Source of the DNA: an uncultured Chloracidobacterium sp.
GTDB taxonomy: Bacteria > Acidobacteriota > Blastocatellia > Pyrinomonadales > Pyrinomonadaceae
NCBI GenBank assembly: GCA_937941715.1
Contig: CALDGX010000184.1
Span: 1 to 16,042, forward strand
Length of the DNA stretch: 16,042 bases
Direction of reading: 5' to 3'
Below, one piece after another: positions 7,019-14,838 of this stretch. The translations under genes and the position numbers were made by a program. Each line of letters opens with the position of its first letter. Within the stretch, counting starts at the first letter, position 1. The notes beneath the pieces were generated by a model that had not been told where the DNA came from, did no database searches, and saw only the letters and a list, made by a program, of their open reading frames with translations.

Positions 7019-9851
7019 CAATAAGCTGTTTTTGCCCGCATGGCATTGTGAAGTTCACCTTGTAGGTACCTTTACGGCTGCTGACGGATCTGACCACAAA
7101 TAGGGCACGACCCTTGATCCCGCCGATAATTTCGCGCCTAACAGTCACATCTTCCTCGCTTTCAGACGTACCCTTTATATCTGTCAACTCAATGTCCTGA
7201 TCGATACCGACGACCACCGCCAATTCACTGCCGTTAGATTCGAGCGAGATCGATTCATCGCTAAGGGTGACAGCGCATTGATTTGCCGGGCCGCCGGGTG
7301 GTTCGATCACGCGTGGGCGAGCTTCGGTTGAGGGTATTGCCTCCGAGGGCTTGGTTTCCTTCTCAAGCTTCGATTCGGCCGGATCGGTCCCGTCAGAGGC
7401 CGGCTTCGTTTTGGTAGGAGGCGGGATAGTTATAATAACAGGCGGAAAGAGGCTTGTGTTGGGTCGGCTCGCTTTTTCGTCGGTCGTAGTCTCGTCACGC
7501 GGTGTGGCGACGGGCTTTTCGCCGGCCTCGGGCGGCGCAACTTGCTTTGCAGGCCTTGTTTCGGGATTTTCAGGCACCGCCGGGTTGGGCTGGACGTTTT
7601 CACCGGCCGGCGTCGTCGTCGGTGAAGGCGATGGCGAGGGTACAGGCTCGGGCTTTGCTGGCTCGCCCGCCGGCGATGTTTCGGTCCCCGGTTGCGGTGT
7701 CTTGGCCGGTTCGGCGGCCGTGGTGACCGGTTCAATTGACGGCTGCGGTGTGGCGGCGGGCTCGATCACGGCCGTGGACGGCGTAGGTGTCGGGTTCGGC
7801 TGTACCGCGGCCTCGGTCATCACAGCCGGGGCGGGCGTCGCCGGGTTAGCACCGATCTTGGCGTCAAGCCCGACAGTGTTTCCATTGACCTTTCGGTACA
7901 GTGATTCGACGATCGAGTAGCGGATGGTGTCCGGGGGGCCGGCCTTATATGCCTTGATATAAACTTCGAGGGCCTCGGCAGCCTTTTCGTCTGCCTCCAG
8001 GGCGTCCCCGAGCCGCCACATACTCGAACGCCAAAACGGTGTATCGCCGGGCAGAACGCTTATTGCCCGTTTGAGCCGAATGGCGGCCTCTTTCGGATTA
8101 CCATTTTGCAGATGTGCCCACCCGTTAAGCTCTTCGATACGCCCTCGGAGCACCGTTGACAATGTCAGCCGGGGGACATCGGGCAATTTGATGTATTCGC
8201 CGCGGGTGGCCGCCAGGCGGCGGCTATCATAAAGTTCGTCGGCGAGTACCGCGGCTGCCGCCGTAGGCGTTTCGAGCCCGATATCATCTTTTCCCACGGC
8301 CGCGGCCGCCAGTGTGAGTGACAACCCCGGAGCACGGCGTGCCGCGAGCAGTTCCTTTGCGACGAAGAGCAGGCGATGGACGCGCATCTTATCATCGCCG
8401 CCGGTAAAATCCGCCGCCGCCTTTACCAACACATTGTCCTCGGCCGTCTTGTTGGCCACCTCGGTCGAGAATTCAAGCAATGCCTTGAGCAATCTCGGAT
8501 TTTCGACGCTATCGGCCGCGATGGGAGCAAAAATGCTCGCTTTGCGTTCCCCTGCGATAAGCTCGGCCAAATTGTCGGCATCACGCTCGATCCTGCCGCC
8601 CAATTTGGTCGAAACCCTGCCGTCCTTAACGGTGAATGCCGCGGCTAACTCCTCAGCGGCCTCGCGATAGAATCCGGCAGCAAGTCGAGCGGAAGCGATC
8701 TCGTAATCCAGCGTCGGAAAATTGCCGTATCTTCTGGCAGCGAGTAATGTCCGTTCGGCGTCGAGCGGCCGCTGTTCAGCCATGTATCCGCGTGCGAGTG
8801 CCACATGCGACCATATGAACCTAGGGTCGGCATTGATCGCTCGCTGAGCATAATCGATCGCCTCGGCCCCTTTCTGATTTGCGGCATACCAATATGCCGC
8901 TCCGGCGAGCAGAATTACATTTCCCGGATTCGCCTCCAGCAAACGCTTAAGTTCGGCCTCAGCCTCGGCTCGTTTGCCCGATTCAAATAGCGAAAGGATC
9001 AACCCGGTTCGTGCCGGGATGTTCGAATCCTCTTTCGAGAGTATCTCGTTGTAAAGTGCGACGGCATCGTCGGGCCTGCCAACGGCCCGTTTCATCTCAG
9101 CCAGCCCGCGCCTGGCGGCGAGCGAATCAGGGTCGAGTTCGAGCGCTTTGGCATACGCCGCGACTGATTCATCAAGTTGAAAGTCCATCCGGTTTGCCAG
9201 GCCGAGCGTCATTTGTGCCGCCGCTGACGCGGGGTTGGCCTTGATCGCCAATTCGCTCACACGCCTTGCCTCTGAACCGTTTTCGACGCTGAGATAGAAA
9301 TTTGCGATCTGCAACAATTGTCCGACGTTGGTCTCACACTTGGATTCCAATTTCCTGGCGATCTCGAAGGCGGCGACGCGCTCGCCACCCCAAAACAGCG
9401 CAGGCAGTGACTTGAGCAGTTTGTCGGCGAAAATACCGTCCGGGATCGGTGTCGGTGCGTCGGATACGGCGGCGGCAAATGAACGTGCGCTTTCGGGTGT
9501 CTTCCCGGCGTTCAGCAACGAAACGCCTTCGTCGTAATTAACGGTCACAAGCAATTCAAGGACTACCGGCTTCCGTTCAGTCTTGGGAAAATCGAGCAGG
9601 AACTTGCGGAGAGCCTTGATCTTCTCGGCCGGGGTAGCTATCGCGGAGGCTCTTTCGAAAGCGTCGCTTTCATCGGGCGTCTTTTTGGGCGTTGGCTGAG
9701 CCTTTGGTTTAGGCGTCGGCGATTTTACCGCCCCTGGCTTTTTGGGGGTTGCCGACGACTTTGCGGCGGATGCGGGCTTGCCCTTGCCCGTCTGCATCGA
9801 CACCGGCAGGATCAGCAATAACAACACAAAAATGACCGAAAGGTACTTCAT
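7005..9851 (-). CDS. Large secreted TPR protein with proline-rich stalk and C-terminal Ig-like domain
   Basis: The 948-residue protein begins MKYLSVIFVLLLLILPVSMQ, a clear signal peptide. The open frame continues upstream to 10151, but that extension crosses another gene and would bury the signal peptide, so the ATG at 9851 is preferred. A Lys/Pro linker (about 27-62) precedes many TPR-like repeats up to about residue 620, for example around ALELDPDSLAARRGLAEM. Residues about 670-850 are a low-complexity Pro/Thr/Ala/Glu stalk. The last 95 residues form a beta-rich domain with one cysteine near its start (NQCAVTL) and one near its end (TMPCGQ), resembling a bacterial Ig-like or BACON-type fold. 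The protein is probably periplasmic or surface-exposed. Function is unknown; a link to the convergent glycan genes is possible, but they are separate transcripts. Confidence 0.85.
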   Translation of the reverse strand: MKYLSVIFVLLLLILPVSMQTGKGKPASAAKSSATPKKPGAVKSPTPKPKAQPTPKKTPDESDAFERASAIATPAEKIKALRKFLLDFPKTERKPVVLELLVTVNYDEGVSLLNAGKTPESARSFAAAVSDAPTPIPDGIFADKLLKSLPALFWGGERVAAFEIARKLESKCETNVGQLLQIANFYLSVENGSEARRVSELAIKANPASAAAQMTLGLANRMDFQLDESVAAYAKALELDPDSLAARRGLAEMKRAVGRPDDAVALYNEILSKEDSNIPARTGLILSLFESGKRAEAEAELKRLLEANPGNVILLAGAAYWYAANQKGAEAIDYAQRAINADPRFIWSHVALARGYMAEQRPLDAERTLLAARRYGNFPTLDYEIASARLAAGFYREAAEELAAAFTVKDGRVSTKLGGRIERDADNLAELIAGERKASIFAPIAADSVENPRLLKALLEFSTEVANKTAEDNVLVKAAADFTGGDDKMRVHRLLFVAKELLAARRAPGLSLTLAAAAVGKDDIGLETPTAAAAVLADELYDSRRLAATRGEYIKLPDVPRLTLSTVLRGRIEELNGWAHLQNGNPKEAAIRLKRAISVLPGDTPFWRSSMWRLGDALEADEKAAEALEVYIKAYKAGPPDTIRYSIVESLYRKVNGNTVGLDAKIGANPATPAPAVMTEAAVQPNPTPTPSTAVIEPAATPQPSIEPVTTAAEPAKTPQPGTETSPAGEPAKPEPVPSPSPSPTTTPAGENVQPNPAVPENPETRPAKQVAPPEAGEKPVATPRDETTTDEKASRPNTSLFPPVIITIPPPTKTKPASDGTDPAESKLEKETKPSEAIPSTEARPRVIEPPGGPANQCAVTLSDESISLESNGSELAVVVGIDQDIELTDIKGTSESEEDVTVRREIIGGIKGRALFVVRSVSSRKGTYKVNFTMPCGQKQLIVNVR

Positions 9852-9958
9852 ATAAAAACCAAGGCGACCTCGGCCATCGGCGAAAATTGTCGCACTCACG
9901 AGCCTCAGAATGATACCACGAAATTGTATTTTCACCTGATGCGACTTATCCTCGCAAT

Positions 9959-10480
9959 ATGAACGAACTCGACCATATCTGGTCGCAAATGTTGTCATCC
10001 GCCGAAGCCAAAGCTCTCGATGCGGGCCGAAATGACATCGCCGAATATCTGAAACTAAAAGCCGCGAACGACGCCATCCGCGGCGAGGCCGTTCGCTGGA
10101 TATTCGACGTATTTGCCGAACTCGCCGCTGAAGCCGCCCGAGTTCGCCCATCGATCGTCATCGAGCGTGAACATCCGCACCGGTTCGAACGCGGGGCTTC
10201 AAAAATGGTCGGATCACTTGTCCGTGTTCGCTCAGGAGTGAGATGTCTAACGCTCGAGGCGGGTTGGACACGAACCCCGGCGGACGGCATTATGCGCAAC
10301 GGAGCGTTGGCGGCGGCCCGGTTGACCCATTTCGGATTGGCACGCGCAAACGCCGAACTTTCCCTTGTTTACGCCGGCGAGCTGCCGATCTGGCACATTG
10401 AACTGGCCAGCGGCTACCGGACTCCGTTCAGGATCGCGGACCTGCACGACCATGTCAGGATATTTCTGGGCGAGACGTGA
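9959..10480 (+). CDS. Conserved-looking hypothetical protein, 173 residues
   Basis: I do not recognise the family. The product is soluble, with no signal peptide or membrane segment. The N-terminal half is helical and rich in Ala, Glu and Arg (for example NDIAEYLKLKAANDAIRGEA). The C-terminal half looks like mixed alpha/beta, with hydrophobic strands such as ELSLVYAG and IWHIELASG and a closing HDHVRIFLG. The gene is divergent from the large TPR gene across 107 bases, and the reading frame codon composition resembles that of its neighbours, which supports it being real. No Shine-Dalgarno is visible before the ATG. It ends 81 bases before the zinc-ribbon gene. A nucleic-acid or chaperone-related role cannot be argued from the sequence. 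Confidence 0.7.
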   Translation: MNELDHIWSQMLSSAEAKALDAGRNDIAEYLKLKAANDAIRGEAVRWIFDVFAELAAEAARVRPSIVIEREHPHRFERGASKMVGSLVRVRSGVRCLTLEAGWTRTPADGIMRNGALAAARLTHFGLARANAELSLVYAGELPIWHIELASGYRTPFRIADLHDHVRIFLGET

Positions 10481-10516
10481 TGGTGACGAGCACTTTTTAT
10501 TAGGCACCAACTGCGT

Positions 10517-10522
10517 TAGAAT
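10517..10522 (+). promoter_or_regulatory. Possible -10 element for the zinc-ribbon gene
   Basis: TAGAAT matches five of six positions of the sigma-70 -10 consensus and lies 40 bases before the GTG start. At 17-base spacing the upstream hexamer is only a T-rich poor -35 match. It is weak support, given mainly because the 81-base gap after the preceding gene has room for a promoter. Confidence 0.25.
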
Positions 10523-10547
10523 GAATGGATATTACTGGATTCGTAAC

Positions 10548-10553
10548 AGGGAG
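10548..10553 (+). promoter_or_regulatory. Ribosome-binding site fixing a GTG start
   Basis: AGGGAG lies 8 bases upstream of the GTG at 10562. It is one of the few strong Shine-Dalgarno sites in the window and supports GTG as the true start of the zinc-ribbon gene, as no nearby in-frame ATG gives a better start. Confidence 0.7.
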
Positions 10554-10561
10554 ATTTTTAA

Positions 10562-11296
10562 GTGAAAGCAGATCTTGATAAGTTGGTTGAATTGCAGAAG
10601 ACAGATTCAAACCTTCGCCGGCTAAAACAGATAATCGAAACCGCAGTTGCAAAGCGTGCTGAGATCGAACAGGAGTTTGAACAGCACGCTTTTTCTATTC
10701 GTGAGATCCAGGCAAAGCGCGATAAGCTCCATGCCGACCGGGCGAATCTTGAGAAACAGATCGCCGAAAATAAGACCTACCTCGAACGTGCCGACCGCAA
10801 CCTTAAACACGCTCAAAATCAAAAGGAATACGAGACGGCGATGCGTGAGACCGATGCTCTGCAAAAACAGATCGCTGCATTCGAAACTCAGGTAGTTGAG
10901 GCCGTCGAGGCTGTTGAAGCGGTCGAAAAGGAACTGGCCGAGCGGGCTGAAGAGATCGATAGCCTTGACGCCAAACGTAACGAAGCACTCGCCGCGTTCG
11001 ACGCCCAACTGGCTAACGATAAAGCTGAGTTTGAATCGGAGACCCAGCATCGTCAACAGGCCTTTTCAACGCTGCCGGCGAGACTCGCATCGGTTTATGA
11101 CCGGCTCGCACAGCGCAGTCGTGACGGCATCGCGGTCGCCGAGGTCGTGAACGGTTCGTGCAGCGCTTGCTTTATGTCGCTCAGGCCGCAAATGCAGGTC
11201 AACGTAAAGAAAGGCGACGAGATCATTACGTGCGAGAGCTGCACCCGCATTCTGTACGTGAGTATGCCTAACCAGAGCGAAGTCTCGGCCAGCTAG
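10562..11296 (+). CDS. C4-type zinc-ribbon coiled-coil protein (DUF164 / zf-RING_7 family)
   Basis: This 244-residue protein has a long antiparallel coiled-coil N-terminal region (about 1-165, heptad-rich Lys/Glu/Leu helices) and a C-terminal zinc ribbon. The ribbon reads NGSCSACFMSL (197-207) and ITCESCTRILY (222-232), with ligands C200, C203, C224 and C227. This architecture defines the DUF164 family, whose better-studied relatives (such as Helicobacter HP0958 and chlamydial CT398) bind protein partners or RNA and influence flagellar or secretion systems. Its role outside those systems is unclear. A triplicated VEA motif at 112-120 looks like a small codon-level duplication within the coiled coil. 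The start is GTG with an AGGGAG ribosome-binding site. It precedes a second coiled-coil gene on the same strand. Confidence 0.88.
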   Translation: MKADLDKLVELQKTDSNLRRLKQIIETAVAKRAEIEQEFEQHAFSIREIQAKRDKLHADRANLEKQIAENKTYLERADRNLKHAQNQKEYETAMRETDALQKQIAAFETQVVEAVEAVEAVEKELAERAEEIDSLDAKRNEALAAFDAQLANDKAEFESETQHRQQAFSTLPARLASVYDRLAQRSRDGIAVAEVVNGSCSACFMSLRPQMQVNVKKGDEIITCESCTRILYVSMPNQSEVSAS

Positions 11297-11299
11297 ATC

Positions 11300-11363
11300 A
11301 GGCGCATACGGTTTTAGAAAAGGGCGTTGGGATAGGCCGTCTCAGCGCCTTTACGAACTTTTT
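11300..11363 (+). terminator. Weak terminator-like hairpin after the zinc-ribbon gene
   Basis: An AGGCGC/GCGCCT stem (11300-11305 with 11345-11350) and an inner ACGG/CCGT stem (11308-11311 with 11337-11340) lie just past the stop codon. The T-run comes only at 11359-11363, eight bases after the stem, so this is at best a weak intrinsic terminator, and read-through to the next gene is likely. Confidence 0.25.
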
Positions 11364-11410
11364 AGATCGCATCAGGTGATATTGGTCCGTATTCATACAT
11401 CGGCTTCAAT

Positions 11411-12232
11411 ATGAACAGCGTACTTCCCGAGCAGATAGAACTCGACAAAAAGCTGAAAGTGCTCGACCGGCTAAAAGACCGGCTCGCCGATCACGAAGAG
11501 GAGATGATCGACCTCCGCGCCGAGCTCGAGCAGTTTGAGGCCCAGTACACGATGCAGGTGGGCCGGCTCTACGCCGAACAGGACGAGGTCGACGCACTGA
11601 TCGCCGAAGAAGAACTAAAGCTCGTTCCCGATGACGAAGAAATAAAACGCAAGGTCGAAGAGCTCCGGAGACGAGCCGAAGAATCAGCCGAACGTGCCCG
11701 TGCCGCCGAGGAACACGAAGCCGGAGAATGGGTCCCGACTGCCGAGGCGAAAAAGGCATATCACGATCTGGCGCGTATCATACATCCCGACCTGGCTCTC
11801 GACGCCGCCGAAAAGGATCGCCGCCACGGCCTTATGGCCGAACTCAATCAGGCATATTCGTCACGTGACCAACAGCGCCTTAATAAGCTCGTGCACGACT
11901 ATCGGAACAGCCCGGATCTCGTCAAGGGCGACTCGGTCGGCGACGAGCTAGTCCGAGCGATCCGCCAGATCTATCAGGTCCGCCGGCGCTTGATCGAACT
12001 GGTCGACGAAAAGCAAAAGCTGGTCTCGTCTGAACTTTTCGATCTTCATTTACGCGTCAACGCCGAGGCTGCCGAAGGCCGAGACCTGTTAAAGCAAATG
12101 TCCGGCCGGGCCCAGGTCCATATTACCAAGAGCAAACGGCGGCTTTTGAACCTCCAGAATGTAAACGCCGCTCAGGAAGAGTACGTAAAGGAGAAGTTCG
12201 GCATGGACATCGAAGATTTCCGTAAGAACTAG
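11411..12232 (+). CDS. Coiled-coil protein with internal J-domain-like segment
   Basis: The 273-residue protein starts with a long charged coiled coil (about 8-105). A J-domain-like helix-loop-helix follows: AYHDLARIIHPDLA (116-129) supplies the HPD motif at 125-127, and residues 137-162 give the following helix. A second helical, coiled-coil-like region runs to the end. J-domains stimulate the ATPase of DnaK-type Hsp70; here the domain is in the middle of the protein and short, so it may serve as a Hsp70 docking unit on a structural coiled coil. The G/F and zinc-finger regions of true DnaJ are absent. The ATG at 11411 lacks a clear Shine-Dalgarno. The gene follows the DUF164-like coiled-coil gene by 114 bases on the same strand. 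Its stop overlaps that of the convergent flavoprotein gene within a CTAG. Confidence 0.8.
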   Translation: MNSVLPEQIELDKKLKVLDRLKDRLADHEEEMIDLRAELEQFEAQYTMQVGRLYAEQDEVDALIAEEELKLVPDDEEIKRKVEELRRRAEESAERARAAEEHEAGEWVPTAEAKKAYHDLARIIHPDLALDAAEKDRRHGLMAELNQAYSSRDQQRLNKLVHDYRNSPDLVKGDSVGDELVRAIRQIYQVRRRLIELVDEKQKLVSSELFDLHLRVNAEAAEGRDLLKQMSGRAQVHITKSKRRLLNLQNVNAAQEEYVKEKFGMDIEDFRKN

Positions 12233-13386
12233 ACCGCTGCCGCCGCTGCGTAGCCTGACGACCAGGCCCACTGAAAGTTGTACCCACCGAGCCATCCGGT
12301 CACGTCAACGACCTCGCCGATAAAGTAGAGCCCGGGCTGAAGTTTGCTCTCCATCGTTTGCGACGAAAGCTCGTCGGTCGATACGCCGCCGAGCGTGACC
12401 TCTGCCCGGTCGTATCCCTCGGTCTTGTCAAACTCGGCCTGCCACGTTTTGACCGTTGACGCGACATATTCGATCTCGGCATTACTCAGCCGGTCGACCG
12501 GCTTATTGAGCGAGAGGCGGTCGGCAATGTGATCGGCCAGCCGCTGCGGCAGCTGGCGTGCAAGGTAGTTTGCCAGCGACCTGCGATCGGCCCGGTCGGC
12601 AGTGATCGCGGCCGCCAGATCGACATTCGGCATCAGATCGATCGAGACAGGCCGTTCCTTTTTCCAATAGTTCGATATCTGCAGGATCGCCGGGCCCGAC
12701 AGGCCGCGGTGCGTGAACAATATATTTTCGTGAAACGAATGTCTTCCGACAGACACCACCGCATCAGCCGAAACGCCGGCGAGTTTCGGCCAGTTTTGTC
12801 CCCGGGCGGCCAGGGCAACGAGCGACGGACGGGTTTCGACGATCTTGTGGCCAAACTGCCTGGCAATACGATAGCCGAGATCAGTGGCACCGACCTTGGC
12901 AAATGAAAGCCCGCCGCAGGCGATCACGAGCCGACGTGCCGAATATTGCCCGGTCGATGTGTCGACGACGAATCGGCCGTCATGCCGAACCTCATTCACG
13001 GTACAGCCGGTCTTGACAGACACACGGGCCGACCGGCACTCCGCCAGGAGCATTTCGACGATCTCTCGGGCACTGTGGCGGCAGAACAACTGGCCGAGCT
13101 TTTTCTCGTAAAACTCGATCTTGTGCCGCTTCACCAGGTCGACAAAGTCGGCCGAAGTGTAGCCGGCGAGAGCCGATTTGGCAAAATGCGGGTTGGCCGA
13201 GACAAAATTCTCGGCCGAGACACTGCGATTGGTAAAATTGCATCGTCCTCCGCCCGAGATCAGGATCTTGCGGCCGACCTCGGGGTTGTGCTCGAGCACC
13301 AGCACACGAAGGCCGCGCCGCCCGGCGTTGAACGCGCAAAACAGCCCGGCCGCGCCGCCGCCGATGATCAAAACGTCGTGATCCAT
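12229..13386 (-). CDS. BaiN/HI0933-family FAD-dependent oxidoreductase
   Basis: The 385-residue flavoprotein begins with an FAD-binding dinucleotide fold, IIGGGAAGL (7-15), then has the family hallmark KILISGGGRCNFTN (40-53). Later come THRGLSGPAILQIS and the C-terminal FAD-contact region GEVVDVTGWLGGYNFQWAW. Length and motif order match the family of NAD(P)/FAD-dependent proteins that includes BaiN and HI0933. The family's general physiological substrate is not known; BaiN itself reduces bile-acid intermediates in gut bacteria, which should not be transferred here. No signal peptide is present. The ATG immediately follows the TAG of the upstream DinB-fold gene (TAGATG), so the two are almost certainly translationally coupled. 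The 3' end overlaps the convergent J-domain gene by four bases. Confidence 0.9.
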   Translation of the reverse strand: MDHDVLIIGGGAAGLFCAFNAGRRGLRVLVLEHNPEVGRKILISGGGRCNFTNRSVSAENFVSANPHFAKSALAGYTSADFVDLVKRHKIEFYEKKLGQLFCRHSAREIVEMLLAECRSARVSVKTGCTVNEVRHDGRFVVDTSTGQYSARRLVIACGGLSFAKVGATDLGYRIARQFGHKIVETRPSLVALAARGQNWPKLAGVSADAVVSVGRHSFHENILFTHRGLSGPAILQISNYWKKERPVSIDLMPNVDLAAAITADRADRRSLANYLARQLPQRLADHIADRLSLNKPVDRLSNAEIEYVASTVKTWQAEFDKTEGYDRAEVTLGGVSTDELSSQTMESKLQPGLYFIGEVVDVTGWLGGYNFQWAWSSGYAAAAAV

Positions 13387-13899
13387 CTAATCCAGATACC
13401 GATCGGCAAGTATCTTAAGGTGATGTTTTACATGGCCGGCCATGATATATGTCAATGCGCGGACCGATACCGGTTTGTCGCTGGCGGTTCCCATCAGCTT
13501 TGACGTTTCGTCATCGATATTGCTGACCATGATCAGGTTCGCCTGCCGCTCGAACGCAAACTCGTCCATCAGGTTGGAAAAGGTGCGGTCATTAGCGCGC
13601 GATGTGGCGATATAGTCGTCCTGCTCAAAGCCCTCGATCGGCGTCTTGTCACCGCGTGAGACGCGCAGGATGCGGTAGGCGAAGATGCGCTCGCCGTCGA
13701 TCAGATGACTCAAAAGCTCCTTGATCGTCCATTTGCCTTCGGCGTAGGCGTACGATCCGCGGTCCTCGGGCAAACCGGAAACGGCGGCCCGCAGGCTCGC
13801 GGTCTGTGAATCGAGTTCGGCCATGACGCCGTCGCCGGCGATCAGCGAAACGTAGGTGTCGTAATATGGTGCGTATTCGTCTGTTTCGGGTCTTTTCAT
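13387..13899 (-). CDS. DinB-family four-helix-bundle protein (DinB_2 type)
   Basis: The 170-residue protein has the pattern of the DinB/YfiT superfamily: WTIKELLSHLIDGERIF (57-73) with H65, and GHVKHHLKIL (155-164) with H156 and H160. Such spaced histidines usually bind a divalent metal at one end of a four-helix bundle. Members include thiol-dependent metalloenzymes and stress-induced proteins of unknown activity; the specific reaction here cannot be named. An in-frame extension upstream to 13956 exists, but MKRPETDEYAPYY at 13899 is the natural family start, and the longer form would overlap the divergent gene's promoter and start. No good Shine-Dalgarno is seen. Its stop codon abuts the flavoprotein ATG, making a two-gene operon. 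Confidence 0.85.
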   Translation of the reverse strand: MKRPETDEYAPYYDTYVSLIAGDGVMAELDSQTASLRAAVSGLPEDRGSYAYAEGKWTIKELLSHLIDGERIFAYRILRVSRGDKTPIEGFEQDDYIATSRANDRTFSNLMDEFAFERQANLIMVSNIDDETSKLMGTASDKPVSVRALTYIMAGHVKHHLKILADRYLD

Positions 13900-13906
13900 A
13901 ATGCGG

Positions 13907-13912
13907 TATAGT
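13907..13912 (+). promoter_or_regulatory. Possible -10 element for the secreted-protein operon
   Basis: TATAGT matches the sigma-70 -10 consensus at five of six positions. It lies 36 bases before the ATG at 13948, in the 48-base divergent gap with the DinB gene. The hexamer at 17-base spacing upstream (TTTCGG) is a poor -35. The location is plausible but unproven. Confidence 0.3.
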
Positions 13913-13947
13913 ATCAAAGTCAAAATCAAATTTCTCGGCCATTGCGT

Positions 13948-14340
13948 ATGCGACACTTTTTACTCGTTCTGATGATAGTTGTGACCATCGGCGTATCCGG
14001 TGCGATCGGCCAACGCGGCGGCAAGGCCGAACCCAACCGCATCCAATTTGCCGCCGGTAGATCCAGTGCGGCGGTCACGGGTACACTGTCGGCCGGACAA
14101 GAGGCCGAATACGTTTTTGCTGCCGTTAAAGGGCAGTCCGTGACGATCAAAAACTCGAACCGCAGCCTCTTTGATTTTCGGGTATTCAATGAGGAGTTCG
14201 ATTTTGAGACCGAGTTTGAAAGTTCGCCTACGCTGACATTTGAGATACCCGAGTCCGGCGATTATATGTTCTTTGTCCGAAAAAAAGCGGTGAAAACGCC
14301 GCGGACCGCAAGATATTCGCTGACGCTGACGATCAGATGA
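13948..14340 (+). CDS. Small secreted PPC-like beta-sandwich protein, copy 1
   Basis: This 130-residue protein has an N-terminal signal peptide (about 1-21, MRHFLLVLMIVVTIGVSG..., likely cleaved near AIGQ). A single beta-rich domain follows, with the pattern of bacterial pre-peptidase C-terminal-like domains: FAAGRSSAAVTGTLSAGQ, YVFAAVKGQSVTI, then ESGDYMFFVRK near the end. These domains are common in secreted proteins of Acidobacteriota-like bacteria, with no fixed enzymatic role. The ATG at 13948 gives the natural signal peptide; a TTG at 13942 would add two residues. It is a tandem paralogue of the next gene: both contain GGKAEP at the mature start, and the underlying DNA shares a 19-base identical run across that motif. 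It is divergent from the DinB gene. Confidence 0.8.
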   Translation: MRHFLLVLMIVVTIGVSGAIGQRGGKAEPNRIQFAAGRSSAAVTGTLSAGQEAEYVFAAVKGQSVTIKNSNRSLFDFRVFNEEFDFETEFESSPTLTFEIPESGDYMFFVRKKAVKTPRTARYSLTLTIR

Positions 14341-14396
14341 ACCATTTTCCAAAAATCAGCATCAAACTGCGGTCGGTTAAACCATTTGAGAACAAC

Positions 14397-14401
14397 AGGA
14401 G
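14397..14401 (+). promoter_or_regulatory. Ribosome-binding site fixing the start of copy 2
   Basis: AGGAG lies 10 bases before the ATG at 14412. An earlier in-frame ATG at 14337 would add 25 non-hydrophobic residues ahead of the signal peptide, so this site decides for 14412. Confidence 0.75.
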
Positions 14402-14411
14402 TCCAATTTCG

Positions 14412-14804
14412 ATGAAAAAAGTTTCTTTTCTTATAGCTATCGCTGTCCTCGCGTTTGCAGCAATGTCAACCATGGCTCAGGACGGCGGCAAGGCCGAACC
14501 CGGCAGGGTCAAGTTTGCCAAGGGCAAATCGCAGACCGTTTTGACCGGCACGCTATCCGGCGACCAGGAGCAGGAGTTCGTATTCGGCGCCAGAAAGGGC
14601 CAAACGGTCTATATCACCAACCCCGATTCGCTGCGGTTCGCCTACAGGCTTTTTAATGACGAGGTCAGCAACGACAGCACTGATCTGGCTGAGCCGACGA
14701 TGGAATTTGTCGTGCCCGAGACCGGCGACTATATGTTGTTCGTCCGCCGGGCCAACACGTCACCGCGGTCGGCCAAGTTTTCGATCACGCTGGCCATACA
14801 ATAA
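14412..14804 (+). CDS. Small secreted PPC-like beta-sandwich protein, copy 2
   Basis: The 130-residue product has a signal peptide (MKKVSFLIAIAVLAFAAMST, cleavage near MAQ) and the same beta-sandwich domain as the preceding gene: GGKAEPGRVKFAKGKS, LTGTLSGDQ, FVFGARKGQTVYI and ETGDYMLFVRR. Both genes are exactly 393 bases, although the alignment needs small compensating gaps, so the duplication is old rather than recent. The central segment (about residues 75-95) differs most: copy 1 is aromatic/acidic (FDFETEFE) and copy 2 is NDSTDLAE, which may mark the ligand- or surface-specific part. The gene has a strong Shine-Dalgarno. It is 71 bases after copy 1 and 34 bases before the YceI gene, so co-transcription is likely. 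Specific function is unknown. Confidence 0.82.
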   Translation: MKKVSFLIAIAVLAFAAMSTMAQDGGKAEPGRVKFAKGKSQTVLTGTLSGDQEQEFVFGARKGQTVYITNPDSLRFAYRLFNDEVSNDSTDLAEPTMEFVVPETGDYMLFVRRANTSPRSAKFSITLAIQ

Positions 14805-14838
14805 ACAACTTATCTGATCTCAGGAGATTTCCAACAAT

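Noticed and set aside
7351..7920. Gly/Val/Ala-rich open frame on the plus strand inside the large TPR gene
   Set aside because: It is the antisense of the proline-rich stalk; low-complexity proline codons read as glycine/alanine on the other strand. The minus-strand gene has the signal peptide and TPR domains.
9852..10151. N-terminal extension of the minus-strand TPR gene
   Set aside because: It would place 100 residues before an obvious signal peptide and overlap the divergent plus-strand gene.
13900..13956. N-terminal extension of the DinB gene
   Set aside because: The extra residues lack DinB similarity and cover the divergent promoter region and the start of the secreted-protein gene.
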